From positions 118,433 to 182,432 of the forward strand of contig NZ_JALPRX010000038.1 in the NCBI RefSeq assembly GCF_023223525.1: 64,000 nucleotides of DNA, in the 5' to 3' direction. Shown here piece after piece: positions 32,119 through 39,555 of this stretch (the stretch's first letter is position 1; each line of letters begins with the position of its first letter). This DNA is from Roseomonas acroporae. Lineage in GTDB: Bacteria > Pseudomonadota > Alphaproteobacteria > Acetobacterales > Acetobacteraceae. The notes under the pieces were generated by a model. The model did not search any database. It saw nothing but the letters and a program-made list of their open reading frames with translations, and had not been told where the DNA came from. Both the position numbers and the translations under genes were made by a program.

Positions 32119-32508
32119 TCACGGGATCACGGCGGTGCACTCGATCTCCAGCAGGAAGTTGGCGCGCGGCAGCGAGTAGACGATGGCGGTGGTGCGGGCG
32201 GGGTACTGGCCGTCGGGGAAGTGCGCCGCGTAGATCCGGTTCATCTCCTCGAAGTCCTCGCGCCGGGTGAGCAGGATGTTCACCTTGGCGACGTGCTCCC
32301 AGCCGGTGCCGGCCTCGGCCAGGATCTCGCCGACGTTGCGCATCACCTGGCGCATCTGCGCCGGGAAGTCGCCGATGGCGAGCCGGCCCTCGGCGTCGTA
32401 GGCGGGGATGCCGGAGACGAACAGCAGGTTGCCGGCGCGGACCGCCGGGGTGATCGGCGCGGACACCTTGAAGTGGCCGGGGACGCGGATGCGTTCGAGC
32501 GTGGTCAT
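32119..32508 (-). CDS. RidA/YjgF-family protein
   Basis: Predicted 129-residue trimeric RidA-type enamine/imine deaminase. LLFVSGIPAYDAEGRLAIGD and VKVNILLTRREDFEEMNRIY are typical. Arg105 in QYPARTTAIVYSLP is the substrate carboxylate-binding residue and keeps the classic number. GGAG 8 bp upstream supports the ATG at 32508. Convergent with the AtzE-like amidase. RidA members often sit beside amide or amine breakdown genes, where they hydrolyse reactive imines or carbamates, so a link with the amidase is plausible though not shown. Confidence 0.9.
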   Translation of the reverse strand: MTTLERIRVPGHFKVSAPITPAVRAGNLLFVSGIPAYDAEGRLAIGDFPAQMRQVMRNVGEILAEAGTGWEHVAKVNILLTRREDFEEMNRIYAAHFPDGQYPARTTAIVYSLPRANFLLEIECTAVIP

Positions 32509-32642
32509 GGCGGACTCCGCTGGTGGGGAAGGCGGGTGGGCAGCCAAGGAGCCGGCCGGGGCGATGTCAACCGGCGGGGGCGCGGGCCGTCGCCGGCCGC
32601 GCCGGGGCGGGGCGGCGCGACGCCTGCCGCCGGTCGCGCGGC

Positions 32643-33377
32643 TCAGGTGTCGTGCGCCACCCGGAAGCCGTAGTCGTCGCAGCGGAAGTCGCGCCCGTTG
32701 CGGTTGCGCGCGGCGCAGCGGATCTGCCGCGGCACGTCGAGCCAGGAGCCGCCGCGCAGCACCCGGCGGCCGCAATCGCCCTCCAGCCGGGGCGTGCCGT
32801 CGGGCGGGGCGCCGAGGTGGAACTCGTTCCAGCAATCCTCGACCCATTCCCAGACGTTGCCGAGCATGTCGTGCAGGCCGAAGGCGTTGGGCGGGAATTG
32901 CCCGACCGGCACGGTGCGCTCGCCGCCGAGGGCGCAGCCCGGCGCGAAGCAGTGGGCGCGGCCGGGTTCGAAGCTGGCGCCCCAGTACCAGGGCGTGCCG
33001 GTGCCGGCGCGGGCGGCGTATTCCCATTCCGCCTCGCCCGGCAGCCGCCAGGGCTGCCCGGTGCGGTCGGCGAGCCAGGCGCAGTAGGCCCGCGCATCGT
33101 GCCAGGAGACGTTGACCACCGGGCGCCCGCCGCGTCCCCAGCCCTCGTCGGGCGGGCGCCAGCCGCCGGTCGCGTCGGCGAAGGCATCCCATTGCGCGAA
33201 GGTGACGGGGGTGCGGCCGAGCGCGAAGGCGCGGATGGCGACCTCGCGCACCGGGGACTCGCTGTCCTCGTGGCCGGGTTCGTCGTCCGGCGAGCCCATG
33301 CGGAAGCGGCCGGGCGGGATCGCCACGGCCTCCGGGATCGCCACGGCCTTCGGGATCGATCGTGCGGGCGCCGCCAT
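32643..33377 (-). CDS. SUMF1/formylglycine-generating-enzyme-like protein
   Basis: Predicted 244-residue protein with the SUMF1 fold: PPGRFRMGSPDDEPGHEDSE, PVTFAQWDAFADATGGW, NVSWHDARAYCAWLADRTGQ, LPGEAEWEYAARAG, LGNVWEWVEDCW and VLRGGSW. In true formylglycine-generating enzymes RGGSYLCHxSYC supplies the two copper-binding Cys. Here the same stretch reads RGGSWLDVPRQI, so sulfatase maturation is unlikely and no sulfatase gene is near. The start lies 2 bp after the stop of the TctC gene, so the two form an operon. The N-terminus contains a duplicated hexapeptide (AVAIPE/AVAIPP). Role unknown. Confidence 0.85.
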   Translation of the reverse strand: MAAPARSIPKAVAIPEAVAIPPGRFRMGSPDDEPGHEDSESPVREVAIRAFALGRTPVTFAQWDAFADATGGWRPPDEGWGRGGRPVVNVSWHDARAYCAWLADRTGQPWRLPGEAEWEYAARAGTGTPWYWGASFEPGRAHCFAPGCALGGERTVPVGQFPPNAFGLHDMLGNVWEWVEDCWNEFHLGAPPDGTPRLEGDCGRRVLRGGSWLDVPRQIRCAARNRNGRDFRCDDYGFRVAHDT

Positions 33378-33379
33378 CG

Positions 33380-34435
33380 CTATTCCACCGTGACGCGGGC
33401 GCGGCGCACCACCTCGGCCCATTTCCCGCGCTCGGACTCCAGGAAGGCCTCGAAGCCCGCCGGCGAGGTGCCGCCGTTCGGGGGCAGCGCGGCGGGTTCC
33501 GCGCCGAGGGCGGCGAGGCGCGCGCGCATCGCCGGCTCGCGCAGCGCCGCGTCCAGCGCCTGCCCCACCTGCTCCACCACCGGGCGCGGCGTGCGCGCCG
33601 GCGCCTGCAGGCCGAACCAGGCGGTGGCCTCGAAGCCGGCGAGGCCCTGCTCGCGCAGGGTCGGCACGTCGGGCAGCGCCGAGGAGCGGGTGGCCGAGGT
33701 GACGCCGAGGCAGCGCACCCGCCCGTCGCGGATGTGCTCGACCGAGGAGGGCAGGTTGTCCACCCCCGCCTCGACGCGGCCGGCCATCAGCTCGGTCAGC
33801 ATCGGGCCGGCGCCGCGGAAGGGCACGCTGGCCATGTCGATGCCGGCGGCGAGCTTGAACATCTCCGCCGTGACATGGGTGCTGGCGCCGACGCCGGTGT
33901 TGCCGAGGTTGAGCGCGCCCGGCCGCGCCTTCGCCAGCGCCACCAGCCCGGCCACGTCGCGCGCCGGCAGGTCCTTCGTGGCGAGCAGGACGTTGGGAAC
34001 GGTGCTGATGAGCCCGACCGCCGCGAGGTCCTCCGGCCGGTAGGGCATGCGGGCGCCGTAGAGCGCGTAGTTGATCGCGCTGCCGCCGATGGTGGCCAGC
34101 ACCAGCGTGTAGCCGTCCGGCTCGGCCTTCACCGCCACCTCGGTGCCGAGGTTGCCGCCCGCGCCGGCGCGGTTCTCGATCACGATGGACTGGCCGAGGC
34201 GCGGCTGCAGCCGCTCCGCCGCCAGGCGCGCCATCAGGTCCACCGTGCCGCCCGGCGGGAAGGGGGCGATCAGCCGGATCGGGCGGGACGGCCACGGCGC
34301 GTCCCTCGACGCGTCCCGGGGGGCCTCCTGGGCGGCGGCGGCGCCGGGGCGGCCGCCGGAGAGGGCGGCGCCCAGGGCGGTCCACAGGGTGGTCCCCAGG
34401 ATGGTTCCGAGTGCGTCGCGGTGGGTCGGGTGCAT
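33380..34435 (-). CDS. TctC/Bug-family solute-binding protein (third copy)
   Basis: Predicted 351-residue exported binding protein. The signal region runs to AAAAQ. IRLIAPFPPGGTVDLMARLA, VIENRAGAGGNLGTEVAVKA, NTGVGASTHVTAEMFKLAAG and VPFRGAGPMLTELMAGRVE are family landmarks. A strong AGGAGGA precedes the ATG at 34435. It is followed by the SUMF1-fold gene after 2 bp and has no TctA/TctB genes nearby. Upstream lies a tandem repeat that would be part of its leader or promoter. Ligand unknown. Confidence 0.93.
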   Translation of the reverse strand: MHPTHRDALGTILGTTLWTALGAALSGGRPGAAAAQEAPRDASRDAPWPSRPIRLIAPFPPGGTVDLMARLAAERLQPRLGQSIVIENRAGAGGNLGTEVAVKAEPDGYTLVLATIGGSAINYALYGARMPYRPEDLAAVGLISTVPNVLLATKDLPARDVAGLVALAKARPGALNLGNTGVGASTHVTAEMFKLAAGIDMASVPFRGAGPMLTELMAGRVEAGVDNLPSSVEHIRDGRVRCLGVTSATRSSALPDVPTLREQGLAGFEATAWFGLQAPARTPRPVVEQVGQALDAALREPAMRARLAALGAEPAALPPNGGTSPAGFEAFLESERGKWAEVVRRARVTVE

Positions 34436-34450
34436 GGTTTCCTCCTGCTG

Positions 34451-34583
34451 GTGTGGCCGTCTCCGGCCCGGACCTAGTGTGGCCGTCTCCGGCCCGGACC
34501 TGATGTGGCCGTCATCCGGCCCGGACCTGATGTGGCCGTCATCCGGCCCGGACCTGATGTGGCCGTCATCCGGCCCGGGCGGA
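34451..34583. repeat. 26-27 bp tandem repeat, five units
   Basis: Units start at 34451, 34477, 34503, 34530 and 34557. The first two have core GTGGCCGTCTCCGGCCCGGA; the last three carry CATCC in place of CTCC and are nearly identical. The array begins 16 bp upstream of the third TctC start codon in the 561-bp gap to the divergent ABC exporter gene. No unique spacers, so it is not a CRISPR array. Confidence 0.9.
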
Positions 34584-34845
34584 CTTGGCGGCCGGCCGGC
34601 GACCGGTGCGGCCGCCGGCCCGGGTTGCGCTGGCCGGACCTTCACCGGATGCTGCCCGCGCGCGGGCCCGCCGGGCTGTCGGCCGCAGAGTCCATGCCGG
34701 CGGAACGCCGCGCAATGGCCGGGAATGCCGCTGCGGCCACACCGTCGCGGCCCGGCGCCGCCATCCGTTCCGGAGCCGGCCGCCCCAGGGCCGGTCGTCC
34801 CGGGGGGCGGTCGCTCCGGGATCGTCCGTCCGGGGCGGTGGGCCA

Positions 34846-34915
34846 GGGTGGCGGGCCAGGGTGGCGGGCCAGGGTGGCGGGCCCGGTGGCGGGCCCGGTG
34901 GCGGGACGGAACGAT
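34846..34915. repeat. 12-13 bp tandem repeat upstream of the ABC exporter
   Basis: Three units of GGCCAGGGTGGCG are followed by two shortened units of GGCCCGGTGGCG type. They lie in the same gap as the 26-27 bp repeat, before the NdvA-like gene. The rest of the gap (34584-34845, 34916-34996) shows no convincing gene. Confidence 0.75.
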
Positions 34916-34996
34916 CCGTGGCGCGCGGCGTCGCGGCGAAGGGGCATGGCAACAGGGCGGCGCCCGCCGGGCGGCGCAGCGGGGGACTGGGACCAG

Positions 34997-36775
34997 ATGC
35001 AGTTCGTCAAGGTGTACGCCCGTGGTCTCGCGACCCTGGCGCCGGACAAGGGGGTGGCGATCGGGCTGGCCTTCGCCAACCTGGCGCTGGCCGGGCTGCA
35101 ATTCCTGGAACCGGTGCTGTTCGGCCGGGTGGTGGACGTGCTGGCCCACGCGGCGACCCAGACGCCGGCCATGGTGTGGTCCGAGGCGCTGTCGCTGCTC
35201 TCGCTCTGGACGGCGGTGGGGCTCTCGGCGATCGGCGCCAACGTGGCGGTCTCGCTGCTGGCCGACCGCATGTCGCACCGCAACCGGCTGGCGGTGATGG
35301 CGCGCTACTTCCAGCACGTGCTGGCGCTGCCGCTCTCCTTCCACGGCGACACGCAGTCCGGGCGGCTGATCAAGATGATGCTGGTCGGGGCGGAGAACCT
35401 GTTCGGCCTGTGGCTGGCGCTGTTCCGCGAGCACCTGATGACCATCATCGGCGTGCTGGTGCTGCTGCCGCTGACGCTGACCATGAACTGGCGCCTCGGG
35501 CTGCTGCTGATCGTGCTGGTGGTGCTGTTCGCGGCGCTGACGGCCTACGTCATCAGCCGCACCCAGGCGGCGCAGGGGCGGGTGGAGGACCTGCACTCGC
35601 AGCTCGCGGGGAACGTGCAGGACGCGCTCTCCAACGTGGTGGTGGTGCAGTCCTTCACGCGCCTGACGTACGAGGCGCGGCAGTTCGGCGAGATCAGCCG
35701 CAACGTGCTGGCGAACCAGTTCCCGGTGCTGAACTGGTGGGCCGTGGTCACGGTGATGACGCGCGCGGCCAGCACCATCACGGTGATCTCGATCTTCATG
35801 CTCGGCACCGTGCTGCACCTGCGCGGACAGGCGACGGTGGGCGAGATCGTCTCCTTCATGGGCTTCGCGACGCTGCTGATCGGCAAGCTGGAGGGGGCGG
35901 TCGGCTTCATCTCCCGCCTCGTGCTGCAGATGCCCTCGCTGCGCGACTTCTTCGGCATCATGGATGCGCGCTCCTCCGTGCCGGAGAAGCCGGACGCGGT
36001 GGACATCGGCCGGATCAAGGGGGAGGTGGCGTTCGAGAACGTCTCCTTCGCCTATCCGGGCGGGCCGCGCATCCTGGCCGACGTCTCCTTCGCCGCGGCG
36101 CCGGGGCGGACCCTGGCGCTGGTGGGGCAGACCGGCGCCGGCAAGTCCACCGCCATGGCGCTGCTGCAGCGCATGTGGGACCCGGTGGACGGGCGCATCA
36201 CCCTGGACGGGCACGACCTGCGCGACATCACGCTGGAGTCGCTGCGGCGCAACATCGGCGTGGTGTTCCAGGAGAGCATGCTGTTCAACCGCACCATCCG
36301 CGAGAACCTGCTGGTCGGGCGGCCGGACGCGACGCAGGAGGAGATCGAGCGCGCCTGCCGCATGGCCGAGGCGCACGACTTCATCCTGCGCCAGCCCAAG
36401 GGCTACGACACGATGGTGGGGGAGCGCGGCGCCACGCTCTCGGGCGGCCAGCGGCAGCGCCTCTCGATCGCGCGCGCGCTGCTGAAGGATCCGCCGGTGC
36501 TGATCCTGGACGAGGCGACCAGCGCGCTCGATGCCGCCACCGAGGCGCGGGTGCAGCGGGCGCTGAAGGCGCTGATGGCCGGGCGCACCACCTTCATCAT
36601 CGCCCACCGGCTCTCCACGGTGCGGGATGCCGACGAGATCATGGTGTTCGAGGGCGGGCGGATCGTGGAGCGCGGCACCTTCGACGCGCTGGTGCGCCAG
36701 GGCGGCCGCTTCGCCGAGCTGGTGAGGACACAGCTCGCCACCGACCCGGCGGCGCAGGCGCACGCGGCGGCGTGA
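34997..36775 (+). CDS. NdvA/ChvA-like glucan ABC exporter
   Basis: Predicted 592-residue half-transporter with fused membrane and ATPase domains. The N-terminal half holds about six membrane segments (LAGLQFLEPVLFGRVVDVLA at the first pair). The ATPase has Walker A GQTGAGKST near residue 376, signature LSGGQRQRLSIARALL, Walker B VLILDEATSALD and H-loop IIAHRLST. Sequence style and length match cyclic beta-1,2-glucan exporters NdvA/ChvA (about 590 residues). ATG 34997 gives FVKVYARGL, which aligns with that family's N-terminus; ATG 34946 would add 17 residues. No glucan synthase (ndvB/chvB) is adjacent, so the exported molecule is uncertain. Confidence 0.9.
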   Translation: MQFVKVYARGLATLAPDKGVAIGLAFANLALAGLQFLEPVLFGRVVDVLAHAATQTPAMVWSEALSLLSLWTAVGLSAIGANVAVSLLADRMSHRNRLAVMARYFQHVLALPLSFHGDTQSGRLIKMMLVGAENLFGLWLALFREHLMTIIGVLVLLPLTLTMNWRLGLLLIVLVVLFAALTAYVISRTQAAQGRVEDLHSQLAGNVQDALSNVVVVQSFTRLTYEARQFGEISRNVLANQFPVLNWWAVVTVMTRAASTITVISIFMLGTVLHLRGQATVGEIVSFMGFATLLIGKLEGAVGFISRLVLQMPSLRDFFGIMDARSSVPEKPDAVDIGRIKGEVAFENVSFAYPGGPRILADVSFAAAPGRTLALVGQTGAGKSTAMALLQRMWDPVDGRITLDGHDLRDITLESLRRNIGVVFQESMLFNRTIRENLLVGRPDATQEEIERACRMAEAHDFILRQPKGYDTMVGERGATLSGGQRQRLSIARALLKDPPVLILDEATSALDAATEARVQRALKALMAGRTTFIIAHRLSTVRDADEIMVFEGGRIVERGTFDALVRQGGRFAELVRTQLATDPAAQAHAAA

Positions 36776-37216
36776 CGGCGGGGCGGCGCCGCCTTCCCGC
36801 GGGCCTGCCCTTACCGTCCACCCGCCGGGGCCGGGCTCTCGCGTCCGGCCGGCAGCCCGGTCCGCCGCCGGCGCCCGGGCCGCGTCGGCGGAATCGCGCG
36901 ACCCGGCAGCGGCCGGGGCGACGGGCCGCGCGCCTCTCCCGCCGCGCTTCACGCTTTCGGCATCGTGCCTCGCACGACAAGGCGATTTTCCTTCCGGCCG
37001 GTCGCGCGATGCTTGCATTGCCGGCCGCGATCCTGGCACGCTCGCACGCGTATCGACAGCCGGGCGGTCCAGGGGGCGGTCCGGGGGTGGTCCAGGGCGT
37101 GCGCCCATGCGCATCCACCCATGACCGGTGATCGCCCTGCGTCGCCCCGCCGGCCCGTGCCCGCCCGGCTCCGGGCGAGGCGGAGGATGCCGGCCGCCAT
37201 AATCGGGAGGCCTTCC
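36776..37216. other. Intergenic region with short repeats
   Basis: About 440 bp between the ABC exporter and the CBS gene. No supported gene. At 37062-37097 an 11-12 bp motif related to GGGCGGTCCAG occurs three times. GGGAGG at the right edge is the ribosome site of the CBS gene. Confidence 0.5.
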
Positions 37217-37651
37217 ATGAACATCGCCATGATCCTGAAGCAGAAGGGCTCGCAGGTCGTCTCCATCGGGCCCGGCGAGACCTGCGCCGCGGTGGTGCGG
37301 ACCCTGGCGCAGCACCGGATCGGCGCCGCGCTGGTGCGCGACGCGGCCGGCGCGGTGCTCGGCATCGTCAGCGAGCGCGACGTCGTCCGCGCCCTGGCCG
37401 GTCGCGCCGAGGCGACCCTGCAGATGAGCGCCGACGACCTGATGACCAAGGTGCTGCACACCGTCACGCCGCAGACCAGCGTGGTGGAGGCGCTGGGCAT
37501 GATGACGGGACGGCGCGTCCGCCACCTGCCGGTGCTGGAGGACGGCAAGCTGTGCGGCATGGTCTCGATCGGCGACCTGGTGAAGGCGCGCATCGAGGCG
37601 GCCGAGCACGAGGCGCAGGCGCTGCGCGAATACGTCACCACCGCGGGCTGA
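37217..37651 (+). CDS. Paired CBS-domain protein
   Basis: Predicted 144-residue protein made of two CBS domains and little else. The first spans about residues 8-60 (VVRTLAQHRIGAALVRD, LGIVSERDVVRALAGR). The second spans residues 75-130 (TSVVEALGMMTGRRVRHLPV, MVSIGDLVKARIE). Such stand-alone pairs bind adenine nucleotides or NAD and act as energy sensors; the partner is unknown. GGGAGG 7 bp upstream supports the ATG. It precedes another small stress-type gene by 84 bp and may share its transcript. Confidence 0.92.
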   Translation: MNIAMILKQKGSQVVSIGPGETCAAVVRTLAQHRIGAALVRDAAGAVLGIVSERDVVRALAGRAEATLQMSADDLMTKVLHTVTPQTSVVEALGMMTGRRVRHLPVLEDGKLCGMVSIGDLVKARIEAAEHEAQALREYVTTAG

Positions 37652-37735
37652 CGCGACGCCACCCGCGCCCCTCCCAGGGAACCGGGCCCCGCTCCCGACG
37701 CTCCTTCTCCCGACCGACATCCGGGAGAGGAAGCC

Positions 37736-38245
37736 ATGCCGGAGACACGCAGCGACAGCGACGCCAAGGCCAAGGTCTGGGAGATGATCCGCGACGTGAA
37801 GGTCGCGGTGCTCGTGACCAACGGCGCGGATGGCCACCTGCACGGACGCCCGATGGTCGCGGTGCAGGACGAGCCGTTCAACGACACGCTCTGGTTCTTC
37901 ACGCCCGCGGAAGGCGGCGTCGCCGACGAGATCGGCAGCGATCCGCAGCTGCTGCTGAGCTACAGCAACCCCTCCTCGCAGGACTATGTCTCGGTCGCGG
38001 GGAAGGGCGAGATCGTGCGCGACGCGGCGATGCAGAAGAAGCTGTGGTCGGAAGGGATGCGGACCTGGTTCCCCAAGGGTGCCGAGGATCCGGGCCTCGC
38101 GCTGCTCAAGGTGACGGTGGAAGGCGCGGAGTACTGGGACGCGCCCTCCTCCACCATGGTCTACGCCTACGGCTACCTGAAGGCGCGCCTGACCGGCGAG
38201 CCGCCGCATCCGGGCGAGGTCGCCAAGGTGGACTTCAGGCGCTGA
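37736..38245 (+). CDS. General-stress-type flavin-fold (PPOX-like) protein
   Basis: Predicted 169-residue split-barrel protein of the pyridoxamine-phosphate-oxidase-like / general stress protein 26 family. VKVAVLVTNGADGHLHGRPM, LWFFTPAEGGVADEIGSDPQ and LLLSYSNPSSQDYVSVAGKG follow the family order; members bind FMN or FAD. Not a PdxH: it lacks the PdxH C-terminal substrate motif. GAGAGGAAG directly before the ATG is a strong ribosome site. The neighbouring CBS gene and the family suggest a stress response role, which is inference. Confidence 0.9.
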   Translation: MPETRSDSDAKAKVWEMIRDVKVAVLVTNGADGHLHGRPMVAVQDEPFNDTLWFFTPAEGGVADEIGSDPQLLLSYSNPSSQDYVSVAGKGEIVRDAAMQKKLWSEGMRTWFPKGAEDPGLALLKVTVEGAEYWDAPSSTMVYAYGYLKARLTGEPPHPGEVAKVDFRR

Positions 38246-38478
38246 GGCCGGTCCGCGCGGGTCCCGGACACCGCCCCGCACACGCCCCGACCCGTGCGGG
38301 GCGATCGCGCGTGGGGCAGCCGGCGCGGCCGCGCGTGGGAGCCGGGGCCTTGTCGGGCGGGGCCGGAGCGTAGCGGCGCCCCGCGCCGTCGCGGGAGGCG
38401 GCGCCGTGCATCCCGGCGCCTTCCGGCCCGGCGAAGCGCCGTGATAGCCCTGCCGGCGCCCGAGCCGGAGTCCCGAGG

Positions 38479-39408
38479 ATGATCCGCCGCCGAACGTCGC
38501 CACGCCCGCGTCTGCGGGCGGCCCTGCTGCCGCTGTTCCTGCTGGCCGCGCTGCCGCCACCGGCGCATGGGCAGGCGCCCGACCGGGAGACGCCCAACCG
38601 GGAGACGCCCGACCGGGAGACAACGGGCGGTGAGGCGCGCGGCGCGCCGCCGGCCGTCGCGGCGTCGCCCGTGGCCGCGCCGCTGCGGGTCGTCGCCGCC
38701 GCGCCGCTGCGCACCGCGCTGACCGAGGCGATCGAGGCGTTCCGGCAGGGCGCGCCCACCGCGCCGATCGGCGTGGCCTTCGGCGGCGCGCCGGCGGTGG
38801 CGGCACGCATCGCCGCCGGGGACGGGCCGGACCTGTTCCTCTCCGCCGGGATGGCGCCGGCGGCGGCGCTAGCCGAGGCGCAGGGACGCCCGGCGGTGCT
38901 GCTCGCCCGGGACCGGCTCTGCGTGCTGGTGCGCCAGGGATTGCTGGTGGAGGAGGACGGGCTGCTGGACAGGCTGCTGAACCGGGGCACGCGCCTCGCC
39001 ATCGCGCCGCCGGGAAGCGATCCGGCCGGCGACGACGCGCTCGCGCTGTTCGCCCGTGCCGAGGCGGTCCGGACCGGGGCACGTGTCATGCTGGAGGAGA
39101 AGGCGCTTCGCCTGGTCGGCAGCCCGCCGCCGCCGCCCGGCCAATTGCCGGAGGCGGCCCCGCTGGCGACCGACCGCGCCGACCTGGTGCTGGCGCGCTG
39201 CTCGGCCGCCGCCGCCGCGGCGCGGCAGGTGGCCGGAGCGCGCGTGCTGCCGCTGCCGGCCGAGCTGGCGGTGGTGTCGGCATACGGGATGGCGGTGCTG
39301 TCGGACCGGCCGGAGGCGTCGCGGCTGGCGCTGTTCCTGCTCTCGCCGGAAGGACAGGCGATCCTGGCGCTGCGCGGCTTCGAGGCGCCGCTGCGGCCGG
39401 AACCGTAG
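38479..39408 (+). CDS. ModA-like periplasmic binding protein
   Basis: Predicted 309-residue exported protein. The signal peptide runs to about residue 32 (LRAALLPLFLLAALPPPAHG). A linker with three DRETP-type pentapeptides follows. The binding fold carries ModA-like features: LRVVAAAPLRTALTEAIEAF, VAFGGAPAVAARIAAGDGPD, DLFLSAGM and the C-terminal LALFLLSPEGQAILALRGF. ModA proteins bind molybdate or tungstate. Here no modB/modC genes are adjacent and several ligand segments are divergent, so another oxyanion or a sensory role is possible. The window also carries a molybdenum hydroxylase gene 13 kb away. Confidence 0.8.
   Translation: MIRRRTSPRPRLRAALLPLFLLAALPPPAHGQAPDRETPNRETPDRETTGGEARGAPPAVAASPVAAPLRVVAAAPLRTALTEAIEAFRQGAPTAPIGVAFGGAPAVAARIAAGDGPDLFLSAGMAPAAALAEAQGRPAVLLARDRLCVLVRQGLLVEEDGLLDRLLNRGTRLAIAPPGSDPAGDDALALFARAEAVRTGARVMLEEKALRLVGSPPPPPGQLPEAAPLATDRADLVLARCSAAAAAARQVAGARVLPLPAELAVVSAYGMAVLSDRPEASRLALFLLSPEGQAILALRGFEAPLRPEP
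38581..38625. repeat. 15-bp in-frame tandem repeat
   Basis: Three units of GACCGGGAGACGCCC (one with AAC, the last ending CAACG) code Asp/Asn-Arg-Glu-Thr-Pro in the linker after the signal peptide of the ModA-like protein. Confidence 0.88.
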
Positions 39409-39555
39409 CGGCCCGGCCGCCGCAGGCGCGGGCGGTCGTCGCCGGGCCGCCTGCCCGGTTCGCGGCTCCGGCGGGCCTGCGTTCCTGCCCGCCGCATCGC
39501 CTTGGCCGCGGGTGGGGTGCACGGGGACGGGCCGGCGCGAACGCCGCCCCCGTTG

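Noticed and set aside
34451..34583. Possible CRISPR array (regular 26-27 bp repeats)
   Set aside because: Repeats are directly adjacent with no unique spacers and no cas genes are present; it is a tandem repeat.
34436..39082. Upstream 1500-codon extension of the third TctC frame on the minus strand
   Set aside because: It runs antisense through the ABC exporter, CBS and stress genes and is Arg/His-rich; only the last 351 codons, from the ATG at 34435, form a real protein.
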